Part shown: one piece after another, positions 1 through 8,015 of the stretch
How positions within the stretch are numbered: position 1 is the stretch's first letter
Layout: every line of letters starts with the position of its first letter
Assembly: GCA_041623895.1 (NCBI GenBank)
Contig: JBFJVZ010000127.1
Location: forward strand, 1 to 17,068
Length of the DNA: 17,068 nucleotides
Source of the DNA: JBFJVZ01 sp041623895
Lineage (GTDB): Bacteria > Planctomycetota > Planctomycetia > Pirellulales > Pirellulaceae
Direction of reading: 5' to 3'
Notes under the pieces: model-generated
Database searches by the model: none
The model's input: the letters and a program-made list of their open reading frames with translations, nothing else
Told to the model about the DNA's origin: nothing
Made by a program: the position numbers and the translations under genes

Positions 1-4
1 GCAC

Positions 5-3000
5 GTGTCAAAATCGATCGAGCTGAAAGGTGCAAAACGCTATGCCGAGGCGAAAGCAGTGCAAGCTCAATCCGAATCGTTAATAGCGATGGCGGAACAA
101 GTCCGCGCTGAACGCATCCAATTGATGCGAATTCAAGAGCAGGAAGACCTTACTCGCGAGAAGGCCGAGCAATTGGCCTTGCGACATCAGATACTTTTGG
201 CCGAGGGCAGACTGGCGGAGGCGGCGGACATCGAAAAACAACTCAATGAGCTGCTCCGCAGTGCTGATCCCGATAATTTCCGACTCGCCGACTTGGAGCG
301 TCGTGTGGCTGCCGCACGATTGGCGGGAGACCACACGCTTGCCGACGAATTGCGACTGCAGGCCGGTCAATTACGAAGCACATTAAGCGAGCGCTATCAA
401 CACAAATCGGTGTCCGCGTTCGAGCCGACATCGGAGGCTGGATCCGAAAGCAAGCCGATCGTGCTGCAGCATGCCAAAGCGGCGGAGGTCACCGACGTCT
501 TGCAGACGCTGGGCATGCTTGGCGAAAACCTGAATGTGGCGATCCCACGTGACAATTTGATGATCTTGATGGGCAATCCTGTCTCCTTTGCCCCGGCCGT
601 TGAGATCATTGAAGCGCTTGATCAAGCCAGCAAAGCCGCTGGTCCCCAAGCTTCCGCTGACAAGTCGACCGACCTGCCGCTCGCGTCACCACCAGCCCAC
701 CCGCCGCTCAACGACTGGTGGATCCGTGAGCAGAAAAGGCTGCAGCAATTGCTCATGGAAGCAAAGACGACGTTTGGCAATGACCATCCACGAGTCCTTC
801 AGTTGACGGCTGAACTGGAGCGGATCGCCGCAATTGTCGCGTTTTCAAATTCTGAGTCGAATCTGGAATTGAGTGAGTTGGAGGCGTTGATCGAGCGGAA
901 GGGATTTCGTCACCCCGATGTCCAGGACAAACTTGCCATGGTTGCGGCTCGCCATCGCTTGTACGGCCAACCCAAGCCTCCGCAATCGGTTAACGATTGG
1001 GACGGCGTGATCTCGCGGCAACGCGAGCGGTATGAACAAGCCGAACGTGAAGCTGCCAGGTTCGCCAGCGAGTATTCGAAAGTAACGGGATCGACCCCGA
1101 AAGATGAAGGCAAGCGAAGGCAGTTGGAGTCCGAAGTCAACTCGCGAGTCAGTGCGGCTTTCGGACTGCGAATGGTGTTGCAATTGATGCAACTTGAAAA
1201 GGCACATCAAGACCTGACGATGGCTGGGCGACGTCTCGCACATCGGCACGCCTTGGCGGACAAAATCGTCCAACGACGGGTCGAGGAGTTGTTGGCCGGC
1301 GAGGATCTGTCGTGGCTTCCCAATGAGACGAAAGCGGACACAACAAGTTCCGATTCGCCGGCTTTACGACAGCCGAATGCTCAGCCAGAAAGGCAAATTT
1401 CAAGAGCCGAAAGAGATGCGTACGAGCAAGAACTAGCGGCAGAAACGAGGCAAATTTTCCAAAGTGTAAAAGATCAGCTTGAAAGCGATCTGGCGAAGGC
1501 CAAGCAAGAGTTGGCCGCAGCATCCGGGGTGGCAGACGTTGACGAAACGTTACCGAATCGCATCGCAGATTTAACAACGGAACTCCGCAAGCTCCAGGCC
1601 ACGCGGGATTCGCTGGGCAACGAAAAAGACCCTTTAAGTGCTTTGCCCGAAGCGATTAATCCGGGACCAGGCCAGCAACCGTTAGGTTTGCGAATCGAAA
1701 ACAACGAACTGAAGAAGCATCGGGCTTTGCTGGATCAACAAATCAAGAAAATCAAAACTTCCCTGGAAGCCGAAGAAGCAATTCTGAAGAAGTCGACGGA
1801 GGAAACAGAACAATTGGAAGCGATCGGACGGGACATCCAGCGTAAGGAACACCTGCTGCAGGAATTGTTTAAGAAACTTCAAGACTTGGATATCAGTAAC
1901 AATCTAGACGTCGCTGAGCCGGATCTGAAAGTTGCCGTAAACTTCGAAACAAGAGTCAAGAATCATTCACAGATTACCGGTGATGACTTGACGGCCGTCT
2001 GCAGCGTGGTCGTTAGCCCCGATGGCAAGCACTTGTACGCAGCCGCGCGCGATGCAAACAAGCTTCTCGTATTCGGACATCAGCCCGACAGCGACGGACC
2101 GCTGACAAAGTTGATTCAGACGATCGACAGCGACAACGATCTGGATGGTGTGCTCGGCTTGCGGATCACGCCGGACGGCAAATACGCGGTGACAACCTCG
2201 TATCGGTCAAGAACGGTAACGTTATTTGCTCGCAACCCGGAGACAGGAGAACTTACACGCAAACATGTCGTCCGTGACAACGAGGGTGACGTGATCGGAT
2301 TGCATTGGCCGTTTGACTGCGAAGTTTCCCCGGATTCGGTTTTTGTCTATGTAACGAATTCAACAACATTGCGAACCGCCAGTATCTTGCCATCGGTCGG
2401 TGAGGGTCATGTCACGGCGTTTCACATCGTCAATGACAAGCTTAAGTTTCTAGAGGTCCACACAGGGCGAAATAATTGCTTTGACGGTGCGGCACACATG
2501 GCCATCCATCCGACCGGCAAATGGCTTTACGTTGCCAACTATCGCAGCGCGGCGATCGTTGTGATCGCGCGTGATCTCCAGAGCGGACAAATGCAGCTGC
2601 AGCAAATTGTCAGAGACAACGATCTGCTCGCGCTGGACGGTGCATTTTCGGTGAATTGTTCGCCGGACGGAAAACATCTGTATGCGTCATCCGGCCGCTT
2701 CAATGGCGAAACCGGGCTGACGGTATTCCGAATCAATACCGAAGACTCTTTGGATAGCGTCTCTTCAGATTTGGGCTCACTGTCCCCGCTGCAAGTGCAT
2801 CGCGGCGGCACCGGGAATCTCGTTGCATTCAGCGGCGGCAACCGCGTTCTGTTCAGTCCGGACGGTCACTTCGTGTACGTGATGGCGTCGTTGTCCGGAA
2901 CGCTGGTCAGCTTCCGGCGCGACCAGGAAACTGGCAGGCTTTCATCGCCCGAGATCATTCGGGTGACTCCCGATGATGGATCACTCGGGCCGGCAAGCAT

Positions 3001-3082
3001 CGGCATCAGCCCCGAGGGCAGATACCTCTACGCTGGAGCCCAGGAGCACGAGACGATTCTGATCCTGGAGCACGATCGGTAA
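5..3082 (+). CDS. Coiled-coil protein with secretin-like segment and C-terminal seven-repeat beta-propeller (probably 5'-truncated)
   Basis: The frame opens with a GTG at base 5, but the preceding in-window codon is also open and there is no signal peptide, so the true start is probably upstream of the window. Residues 1-130 are charged and heptad-like (coiled coil). Residues about 150-208 resemble the NolW/secretin short domain (a V-L-Q-H-A-K-A-A-E-V start and an A-V-E-I-I-E-A-L-D end). Two HPxV motifs at 261 and 303 sit in helical segments like those of Wzz-type chain-length proteins. More coiled coil follows to about 645. From about 660 there are seven S-P-D-G-like strand turns, at residues 671, 722, 775, 835, 886, 951 and 1002, as in lactonase/YVTN seven-bladed propellers. 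I infer an envelope scaffold or binding protein; no enzymatic residues are identifiable and the lactonase label is fold-level only. Confidence 0.8.
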   Translation: MSKSIELKGAKRYAEAKAVQAQSESLIAMAEQVRAERIQLMRIQEQEDLTREKAEQLALRHQILLAEGRLAEAADIEKQLNELLRSADPDNFRLADLERRVAAARLAGDHTLADELRLQAGQLRSTLSERYQHKSVSAFEPTSEAGSESKPIVLQHAKAAEVTDVLQTLGMLGENLNVAIPRDNLMILMGNPVSFAPAVEIIEALDQASKAAGPQASADKSTDLPLASPPAHPPLNDWWIREQKRLQQLLMEAKTTFGNDHPRVLQLTAELERIAAIVAFSNSESNLELSELEALIERKGFRHPDVQDKLAMVAARHRLYGQPKPPQSVNDWDGVISRQRERYEQAEREAARFASEYSKVTGSTPKDEGKRRQLESEVNSRVSAAFGLRMVLQLMQLEKAHQDLTMAGRRLAHRHALADKIVQRRVEELLAGEDLSWLPNETKADTTSSDSPALRQPNAQPERQISRAERDAYEQELAAETRQIFQSVKDQLESDLAKAKQELAAASGVADVDETLPNRIADLTTELRKLQATRDSLGNEKDPLSALPEAINPGPGQQPLGLRIENNELKKHRALLDQQIKKIKTSLEAEEAILKKSTEETEQLEAIGRDIQRKEHLLQELFKKLQDLDISNNLDVAEPDLKVAVNFETRVKNHSQITGDDLTAVCSVVVSPDGKHLYAAARDANKLLVFGHQPDSDGPLTKLIQTIDSDNDLDGVLGLRITPDGKYAVTTSYRSRTVTLFARNPETGELTRKHVVRDNEGDVIGLHWPFDCEVSPDSVFVYVTNSTTLRTASILPSVGEGHVTAFHIVNDKLKFLEVHTGRNNCFDGAAHMAIHPTGKWLYVANYRSAAIVVIARDLQSGQMQLQQIVRDNDLLALDGAFSVNCSPDGKHLYASSGRFNGETGLTVFRINTEDSLDSVSSDLGSLSPLQVHRGGTGNLVAFSGGNRVLFSPDGHFVYVMASLSGTLVSFRRDQETGRLSSPEIIRVTPDDGSLGPASIGISPEGRYLYAGAQEHETILILEHDR

Positions 3083-3390
3083 AGGTTTGGCGGTTAGCGA
3101 TCATTATCGCCTGGGAATGCTTGTTTTCTTGCCGTAGCGTGGTCTCTCTTTAGATCCGCTGGGCAGTGCCGTTCGCTCTTGATCTGCAATCGTGACGGGC
3201 GGAATCCGCACAGCAGACGTGGACAGGGAGAAAAGTCAATGCCGGGATGGAAAACCGGGCTTGATGAGATATTCTCTTATGGCTGCCTTTGAAGCTGGCC
3301 CCGCCGGTAGGCTGAAGCCGACGCCCGGCGAGTAAACAGAACCCCCAATTCGGCGGTTCTCAGCTGACGATGTTCCCAGGAATCCGCCCC
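3083..3390. other. Non-coding leader region before the decarboxylase operon
   Basis: About 300 bases separate the propeller gene from the operon. No convincing gene is seen; short open frames here lack family resemblance. A small hairpin (GCGAT / ATCGC around a four-base loop, 3097-3110) lies just after the propeller gene and could be a weak terminator, although no run of T follows directly. The 3' half is GC-rich and structured and presumably holds the operon's promoter and leader, but I could not pick out a confident promoter. Confidence 0.5.
3303..3329 (+). promoter_or_regulatory. Possible two-tier leader hairpin upstream of the oad-like operon
   Basis: GCCGG (3303-3307) pairs with CCGGC (3325-3329). 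Inside it, GGC (3310-3312) pairs with GCC (3317-3319) around a TGAA tetraloop. The two stems are separated by an asymmetric internal loop of 2 and 5 bases. The element lies about 60 bases before the first start codon of the operon. I do not recognise it as a known riboswitch class; a leader structure or chance folding are both possible. Confidence 0.25.
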
Positions 3391-3744
3391 ATGTTGACCG
3401 CGAATCTGATCTTGCTGATCGCACACAGCGGCTGGCTTTGGGTCAACACTGCGTCGGTGTTGGGAAACACCAGCGGACGCGCTGTCGCGATTGCCGTCAC
3501 GGGGATGCTGATCGTCGCTTGTGCATTGCTGTTGATTTGCGTATTTATCTCGTTGCTGCCAAGAATTTTGGCTGCCGTCGCGACGATCTGGCCTGAGGTC
3601 GACGAACCGCATGCGAGTACCGCGCACCCGGAGAGTCTGGCCCTGGATGACGACGCCGTGCTTGCTGCGATCGGATTCGTGTTGCACCACCGATTGCAAG
3701 AACAGAGCCGTATCTCGAACCCAAACGCTACAACGACGACTTAA
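3391..3744 (+). CDS. Small membrane subunit, OadG-like (gamma subunit of Na+-pumping decarboxylase)
   Basis: A 117-residue protein. It is called gamma-like because it is directly upstream of the beta and alpha genes and has the right build: a strongly hydrophobic helix (about residues 31-58, rich in A, V, L and I), then a Pro-bearing juxtamembrane stretch (S-L-L-P-R), an acidic linker, and a C-terminal D-D-D-A-V-L-A-A-I-G-F segment like the conserved D-D-x-x-x-A-A-I-A-A tail of gamma subunits. An earlier hydrophobic stretch at residues 2-18 could be a second membrane segment. In known pumps the gamma chain anchors and assembles alpha with beta. The ATG at 3391 is preferred over the one at 3370 because AGGAA (3378-3382) sits 8 bases before it. 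Sequence similarity is weak; position and architecture carry the call. It ends 39 bases before the beta gene. Confidence 0.6.
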   Translation: MLTANLILLIAHSGWLWVNTASVLGNTSGRAVAIAVTGMLIVACALLLICVFISLLPRILAAVATIWPEVDEPHASTAHPESLALDDDAVLAAIGFVLHHRLQEQSRISNPNATTTT

Positions 3745-3783
3745 GCAAGCCACGACCCGCTAAGCGGTAACACAAAAGAAACG

Positions 3784-4950
3784 ATGGACATACTGCTTGA
3801 GTTCTTGAAGACGACTGGCTTCGCGTCCCTGTCATTGGGCAACGCGATGATGATCGTGATCGGAATCATCTTCATTGGCCTCGCGATCACCAAGGATTAC
3901 GAGCCACTGCTACTGGTTCCGATCGGTATGGGCATCATTGTGGGAAATATTCCCGTCATTCAAGGCATGTCGATGAGCGTGTACGACGATCATCGCTGGG
4001 CCATGGAGGACGGCAACATCAAGTATCTTCCCGGTAGTGTGCTCAGCTACGTATACATGGGCATTAGTTATGGCTTCTATCCGCCGCTGATCTTTCTGGG
4101 GATCGGTGCGATGACGGACTTCTCCACGATGCTTTCCAATCCCAAGCTGACGTTATTGGGTGCGGCTGCCCAAGTCGGTGTGTTTCTGACATTCTTGGGT
4201 GCGTTGTACCTGGACTTCACGTTCCAGGAAGCCGGTGCGATCGGCATCATCGGTGGAGCGGATGGTCCCACCGCGATTTTTCTGGCTTCCAAGCTTGCTC
4301 CGGACTTGTTAGGCGCGATCGCCATCGCTGCTTATTCATACATGGCGCTCGTGCCCGTGATCCAGCCGCCAATCATGCGGCTGTTAACGACGCGCGACGA
4401 GCGTCTGATTCGCATGAAGCCGCCGCGAAAGGTATCGAAGCGAGAAAAAATGATTTTCCCAATCGCGGCATTTCTGATTTGTACGATGATCGCACCGGGT
4501 GCGATCGTGCTATTGGGCATGCTGTTTTTCGGCAATTTGCTGAAGGAAAGTTTGGTCACCGAACGGTTAGCCAACACCGCGCGAACGGCTTTCATCGACA
4601 TCGTGACGATTCTGCTCGGTTTCTCTGTCGGCGCGAGCACTCAGGCGGATACGTTTTTGCGGCCCCAATCGCTGCTGATCTTTGCACTTGGCGCCTTGTC
4701 TTTTGCGATTGCGACCGCCGGTGGCGTGCTATTTGCAAAATTCATGAATCTGTTTTTGACTGAGAAGATCAACCCCTTGGTCGGTGCTGCCGGAGTATCC
4801 GCCGTTCCCGATTCGGCGCGTGTCGTTCAAATGGTCGGCCAACAAGAAGACCCCCACAATTTCTTGCTGATGCACGCCATGGCGCCCAATGTTGCCGGCG
4901 TCATCGGCTCAGCCGTCGCCGCCGGTGTGTTGTGGGCGGTTTTGACGTAA
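3784..4950 (+). CDS. oadB: Na+-translocating decarboxylase beta subunit (OadB family)
   Basis: A 388-residue polytopic membrane protein of the family that couples decarboxylation of an enzyme-bound carboxybiotin to outward Na+ transport. Diagnostic family segments are present and in order: the G-G-A-D-G-P-T motif at residues 157-163, whose Asp160 matches the essential Na+/proton-handling aspartate of characterised beta subunits; N-P-L-V-G-A-A-G-V-S-A-V-P at 330-342; and the C-terminal H-A-M-A-P-N-V-A-G-V-I-G segment at 364-375. Eight or more hydrophobic helices are visible and the length is in the family's normal range. A weak purine-rich stretch (AAAAGAAA) precedes the ATG. The alpha gene begins 26 bases after the stop, so co-translation is likely. 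The family also serves methylmalonyl-CoA and glutaconyl-CoA decarboxylases; the alpha partner here points to oxaloacetate. Confidence 0.93.
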   Translation: MDILLEFLKTTGFASLSLGNAMMIVIGIIFIGLAITKDYEPLLLVPIGMGIIVGNIPVIQGMSMSVYDDHRWAMEDGNIKYLPGSVLSYVYMGISYGFYPPLIFLGIGAMTDFSTMLSNPKLTLLGAAAQVGVFLTFLGALYLDFTFQEAGAIGIIGGADGPTAIFLASKLAPDLLGAIAIAAYSYMALVPVIQPPIMRLLTTRDERLIRMKPPRKVSKREKMIFPIAAFLICTMIAPGAIVLLGMLFFGNLLKESLVTERLANTARTAFIDIVTILLGFSVGASTQADTFLRPQSLLIFALGALSFAIATAGGVLFAKFMNLFLTEKINPLVGAAGVSAVPDSARVVQMVGQQEDPHNFLLMHAMAPNVAGVIGSAVAAGVLWAVLT

Positions 4951-4964
4951 ACGCGTTTGTAGAG

Positions 4965-4970
4965 AAGGAA
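4965..4970 (+). promoter_or_regulatory. Ribosome binding site that fixes the alpha-subunit start
   Basis: AAGGAA lies 6 bases before a GTG at 4977. An ATG at 4932 in the same frame would overlap the end of the beta gene and add 15 residues that do not resemble the family, so the GTG is preferred. Confidence 0.7.
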
Positions 4971-4976
4971 TCATCT

Positions 4977-6800
4977 GTGTCGAAAAAGAAAGTCCAGTTC
5001 ATGTGCACGGCGTTCCGCGACGGATTTCAATCCGTGTTCGGCGCCCGTGTGTTCACGAAAGACTTCCTGCCCGCAGTCGAAGCCGCCAGAGACGCTGGAA
5101 TCAGCTGGTTTGAAGCCGGGGGCGGTGCCCGCTTTCAATCGCTGTATTTCTATTGCAACGAAGACGCGTTTGAGATGATGGATGCTTTTCGCCAGGCCGC
5201 CGGTCCCGCTGCGAATCTGCAAACGCTGGCGCGTGGTGTCAACGTGGTCGGGCTCGAGTCTCAATCAAGCGATATTGTCAAGCTGCATGCCGAGCTTTTC
5301 AAAAAACACGGCATCACGACGATCCGCAACTTTGATGCACTTAACGATGTCAACAACTTGATCTACAGCGGCCAGTGCATCACCGATGCCGGGCTGAAAC
5401 ATCAAGTCTGCGTCACCTTGATGGAATTGCCGCCGGGATGCGAGGGTGCTCACGATGCGGCGTTTTATGCGTCAACCTTGAAACAGATCCTCGATGCAGA
5501 CATCCCCTTCGATGCGGTCTGCTTCAAAGATGCCTCGGGCACGGCCGTGCCATCCAAGGTCTACGAGACGATCGTGGCCGCACGTAAAATGCTACCGGCC
5601 GACACCTTCATCCATTTTCACACCCACGAAACCGCCGGCGTCAGTGTACTGGCGAACAAAGCCGCCCTCGATGCCGGAGCCAACGCTATTGACCTGTCGA
5701 TGGCGCCCTGCTCCGGCGGAACTTGCCAGCCCGACATTCTGGTGATGTGGCACGCACTTCGCGGCTCCGACTACGAACTGGACTTGGACGCGGAAAAAGT
5801 CCGCGAGGCGGAAGAAGTCTTCAAAGAGTGTATGAGTGACTACTTTCTGCCGCCCGAAGCGACCACCGTTGAACCCCTGATTCCCTGGAGCCCAATGCCG
5901 GGCGGGGCGCTGACAGCCAACACACAGATGCTGCGAGATAACGGGATCATGGAAAAGTATCCCCAGATCATCATGGCAATGAGCGATGTTGTCCGCAAAG
6001 GCGGATATGGCACGTCCGTGACCCCCGTCTCGCAGTTCTATTTTCAACAAGCGTTTAACAACGTGATGTTCGGACCCTGGAACAAGATCGCGGAACCGTA
6101 TGGCAAAATGGTGCTGGGATACTTTGGAAAGACGCCCGTGCCGCCGGATCCGGACGTAGTGAAACTGGCCAGAGACCAGTTGAAACTGCAGCCCACGACC
6201 AGGCCCGTGCTGGAGTTGAACGATGCCGATTCCAGCAAAGGTATCGAAGCCGCCAAAAAAGTGCTGAAAGCCGAAGGGCTGCCCATTACCGATGAAAACA
6301 TCTTCATCGCCGCCGCCTGCAAAGAAAAAGGCATCCGTTTCCTCAAAGGCGACGCCGAAATCGGAGTGCGTAAAATCGACAAATCCGCGCCCCCGGAACC
6401 GGCCCCCCCAACGGCAGCTGACGGACCCTGTGAATATACCGTCACCGTCAACGGCAAAGACCATTTCATGGTCATTGAAGCGGACACGGTCACCGTCGAT
6501 GGAAAAGTCTACCGCGTCGATATCGAGAAAGAGTCAGAAGTTCAACCCAAAAGCAAACAGCCTGTCGTCCAGTCTGGCGGGCAAATCACCGAAGTCAGAG
6601 CACAAATGCCAGGCGCCGTTTATAAACAACTGGTTCACGCGGGTGACCGCGTGCGTACCGGCGAGGCAATTCTGATCTTAGAAGCCATGAAGATGGAAAT
6701 GGAGGTCTCGTCGCCCGTCGACGGAACTGTCCAGAAAATTAACTTTGCTGTCGGTCAACAAGTACACACCGGCCAGGTACTGGCTACGATCCAGGCCTGA
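4977..6800 (+). CDS. oadA: Oxaloacetate decarboxylase-type alpha subunit: carboxyltransferase plus biotin domain
   Basis: A 607-residue cytoplasmic subunit that should move CO2 from oxaloacetate to biotin. Residues about 6-265 form the HMGL-like carboxyltransferase barrel, with metal ligands Asp15 (R-D-G-F-Q-S), Lys184 (F-K-D-A-S-G, the lysine carbamylated in pyruvate carboxylase and OadA), His215 and His217 (H-T-H-E-T-A-G). Residues about 290-465 are the conserved PYC/OADA region. A Pro/Ala linker at about 470-482 follows. The biotinyl domain is at about 540-607 with E-A-M-K-M-E-M. Biotin-accepting Lys572 is 35 residues from the C-terminus, the usual spacing. The first motif differs from the common R-D-A-H-Q-S. 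No biotin carboxylase gene is nearby, which with the beta and gamma genes favours a decarboxylase pump over a pyruvate carboxylase. Biotin protein ligase must come from elsewhere. It ends 18 bases from the convergent peroxidase gene. Confidence 0.9.
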   Translation: MSKKKVQFMCTAFRDGFQSVFGARVFTKDFLPAVEAARDAGISWFEAGGGARFQSLYFYCNEDAFEMMDAFRQAAGPAANLQTLARGVNVVGLESQSSDIVKLHAELFKKHGITTIRNFDALNDVNNLIYSGQCITDAGLKHQVCVTLMELPPGCEGAHDAAFYASTLKQILDADIPFDAVCFKDASGTAVPSKVYETIVAARKMLPADTFIHFHTHETAGVSVLANKAALDAGANAIDLSMAPCSGGTCQPDILVMWHALRGSDYELDLDAEKVREAEEVFKECMSDYFLPPEATTVEPLIPWSPMPGGALTANTQMLRDNGIMEKYPQIIMAMSDVVRKGGYGTSVTPVSQFYFQQAFNNVMFGPWNKIAEPYGKMVLGYFGKTPVPPDPDVVKLARDQLKLQPTTRPVLELNDADSSKGIEAAKKVLKAEGLPITDENIFIAAACKEKGIRFLKGDAEIGVRKIDKSAPPEPAPPTAADGPCEYTVTVNGKDHFMVIEADTVTVDGKVYRVDIEKESEVQPKSKQPVVQSGGQITEVRAQMPGAVYKQLVHAGDRVRTGEAILILEAMKMEMEVSSPVDGTVQKINFAVGQQVHTGQVLATIQA

Positions 6801-6818
6801 CCGATCGCTCACAACCGT

Positions 6819-8006
6819 TTAACGCGACGCCGCCGGCAAGGGTTCTTGCACAAACGGATCGCTGAATCTTTCATCCGAAATCAGCGTACGATCCGTCAAC
6901 GTCAGCAAGAACTTGGTCAGCGACACTTTTTCGATCTCCGGCAACGCCAGCCCATTAGCGGCAAAATCTTTTAAGCGAGGATCCAAATTCGGGTGCGGAC
7001 GCACACTCCAGTTATAGTGCTCGACGACTTGATCGAGCGTGTGGAAACGGCCGTCATGCATGTAGGGCCCCGTAAATTCCACGTTCCTCAACGAAGGAAC
7101 TTTGAATTTACCGACGTCAGCCGCTTGCCTGGTATGTTCACCAACGCCCGCATCCGCATCGGGCTGATCGCTGTCGACGCCGTTGACCACCGGTTTGGCG
7201 ACGTAAAAGAATGCACTCTGCCTGGAATCAGCACTCAGCGATTCCAAGTGGCACTGGGCGCATCGAGCTCGACCCAGAAAAATCTCTTTCCCGTAATTCT
7301 CTTGCTCTGAAAAATTGGGAAACGGATCGTGTACGGATGGGACTTGGCCGCGGCCGATATCGTACCGCGATCGAAAGGACACAATCGAGCGTACGAATTG
7401 TGCCAGCGCCTTGGCGATGCGTTCACGCGACACATCGGGGCTGGCGAAAGCATTGAAAAAAAGCGGTGAGTAAATTCGGTCGGCCTGTAATTGAGCCACT
7501 AGCGCGTCCAGATCGTGACCCATCTCGACTTCATTTTCGATCGGCATCAGCACTTGCTGCTCTAAGGTTTCCGCCCGCTCGTCCCAAAACATCCTGCCTC
7601 TGGCGTAATATCGAACGTTGATCAAACTCATCGAATTTCGTGAAACCTCGCGGCCATCAAATCCGATACTCAGCTTGCGATCGTCAGTGAACGCAAGCTG
7701 TTGCTTGTGACACGTCGCACACGAAGTCGTCCCGTTTGCGGAAAGCGTTTTATCGTAAAACAGAACACGTCCCAGAGTTGCGCCGTGATCCGTAATTGGA
7801 TTGTCACGGGGAGTGTTGTCAAAATCTTTGGCAGCGTCCGCTATGTGCTTGGGCAAGCGAACGCTTGAGTAATTGAAAGGGAGTTCAGGAAGATTCAGCT
7901 TGCGTGTTGGCTGATCGGCGCGAATCGGCCGCGCCGCGAAGAGGCTTAGGCACGACGCCAACAAGAGAAGAATCACCAACAAGGCTGGACACGCGAATCG
8001 GAACAA
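6819..8006 (-). CDS. Secreted di-heme cytochrome c peroxidase (CcpA/MauG family)
   Basis: A 395-residue periplasmic protein predicted to reduce hydrogen peroxide to water with electrons from small cytochromes. An N-terminal hydrophobic segment (residues about 5-24) is followed by A-R-P-I-R-A, a likely signal peptide. An L-A-S-C at 16-19 resembles a lipobox but sits inside the hydrophobic core. Two c-type heme sites are seen, C-A-T-C-H at 96-100 and C-A-Q-C-H at 249-253, and Y-M-H-D-G-R-F at 315-321 carries the probable Met316 axial ligand. The F-W-D-E-R-A-E-T-L-E-Q motif (140-150) is typical. The start is a TTG at 8004-8006 with no clear Shine-Dalgarno; the sulfatase stop (TAA) is in the same frame, 9 bases upstream, so translation probably depends on re-initiation. 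Planctomycetes carry many paralogues with unknown electron donors, so peroxidase activity is inferred. Confidence 0.9.
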   Translation of the reverse strand: MFRFACPALLVILLLLASCLSLFAARPIRADQPTRKLNLPELPFNYSSVRLPKHIADAAKDFDNTPRDNPITDHGATLGRVLFYDKTLSANGTTSCATCHKQQLAFTDDRKLSIGFDGREVSRNSMSLINVRYYARGRMFWDERAETLEQQVLMPIENEVEMGHDLDALVAQLQADRIYSPLFFNAFASPDVSRERIAKALAQFVRSIVSFRSRYDIGRGQVPSVHDPFPNFSEQENYGKEIFLGRARCAQCHLESLSADSRQSAFFYVAKPVVNGVDSDQPDADAGVGEHTRQAADVGKFKVPSLRNVEFTGPYMHDGRFHTLDQVVEHYNWSVRPHPNLDPRLKDFAANGLALPEIEKVSLTKFLLTLTDRTLISDERFSDPFVQEPLPAASR

Positions 8007-8015
8007 AGAAGTCGG

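Noticed and set aside
4932..4976. ATG at 4932 as start of the alpha subunit
   Set aside because: It overlaps the end of the beta gene and adds 15 residues unlike the family, while a GTG at 4977 has a good Shine-Dalgarno.
5592..6464. Long minus-strand open frame opposite the alpha subunit
   Set aside because: It is antisense to well-supported coding sequence and shows no domain or signal of its own.
6819..8006. Cytochrome c peroxidase as a lipoprotein
   Set aside because: The L-A-S-C lipobox-like word lies in the middle of the hydrophobic core and is followed by more hydrophobic residues and a conventional cleavage region; an ordinary signal peptide is more likely.
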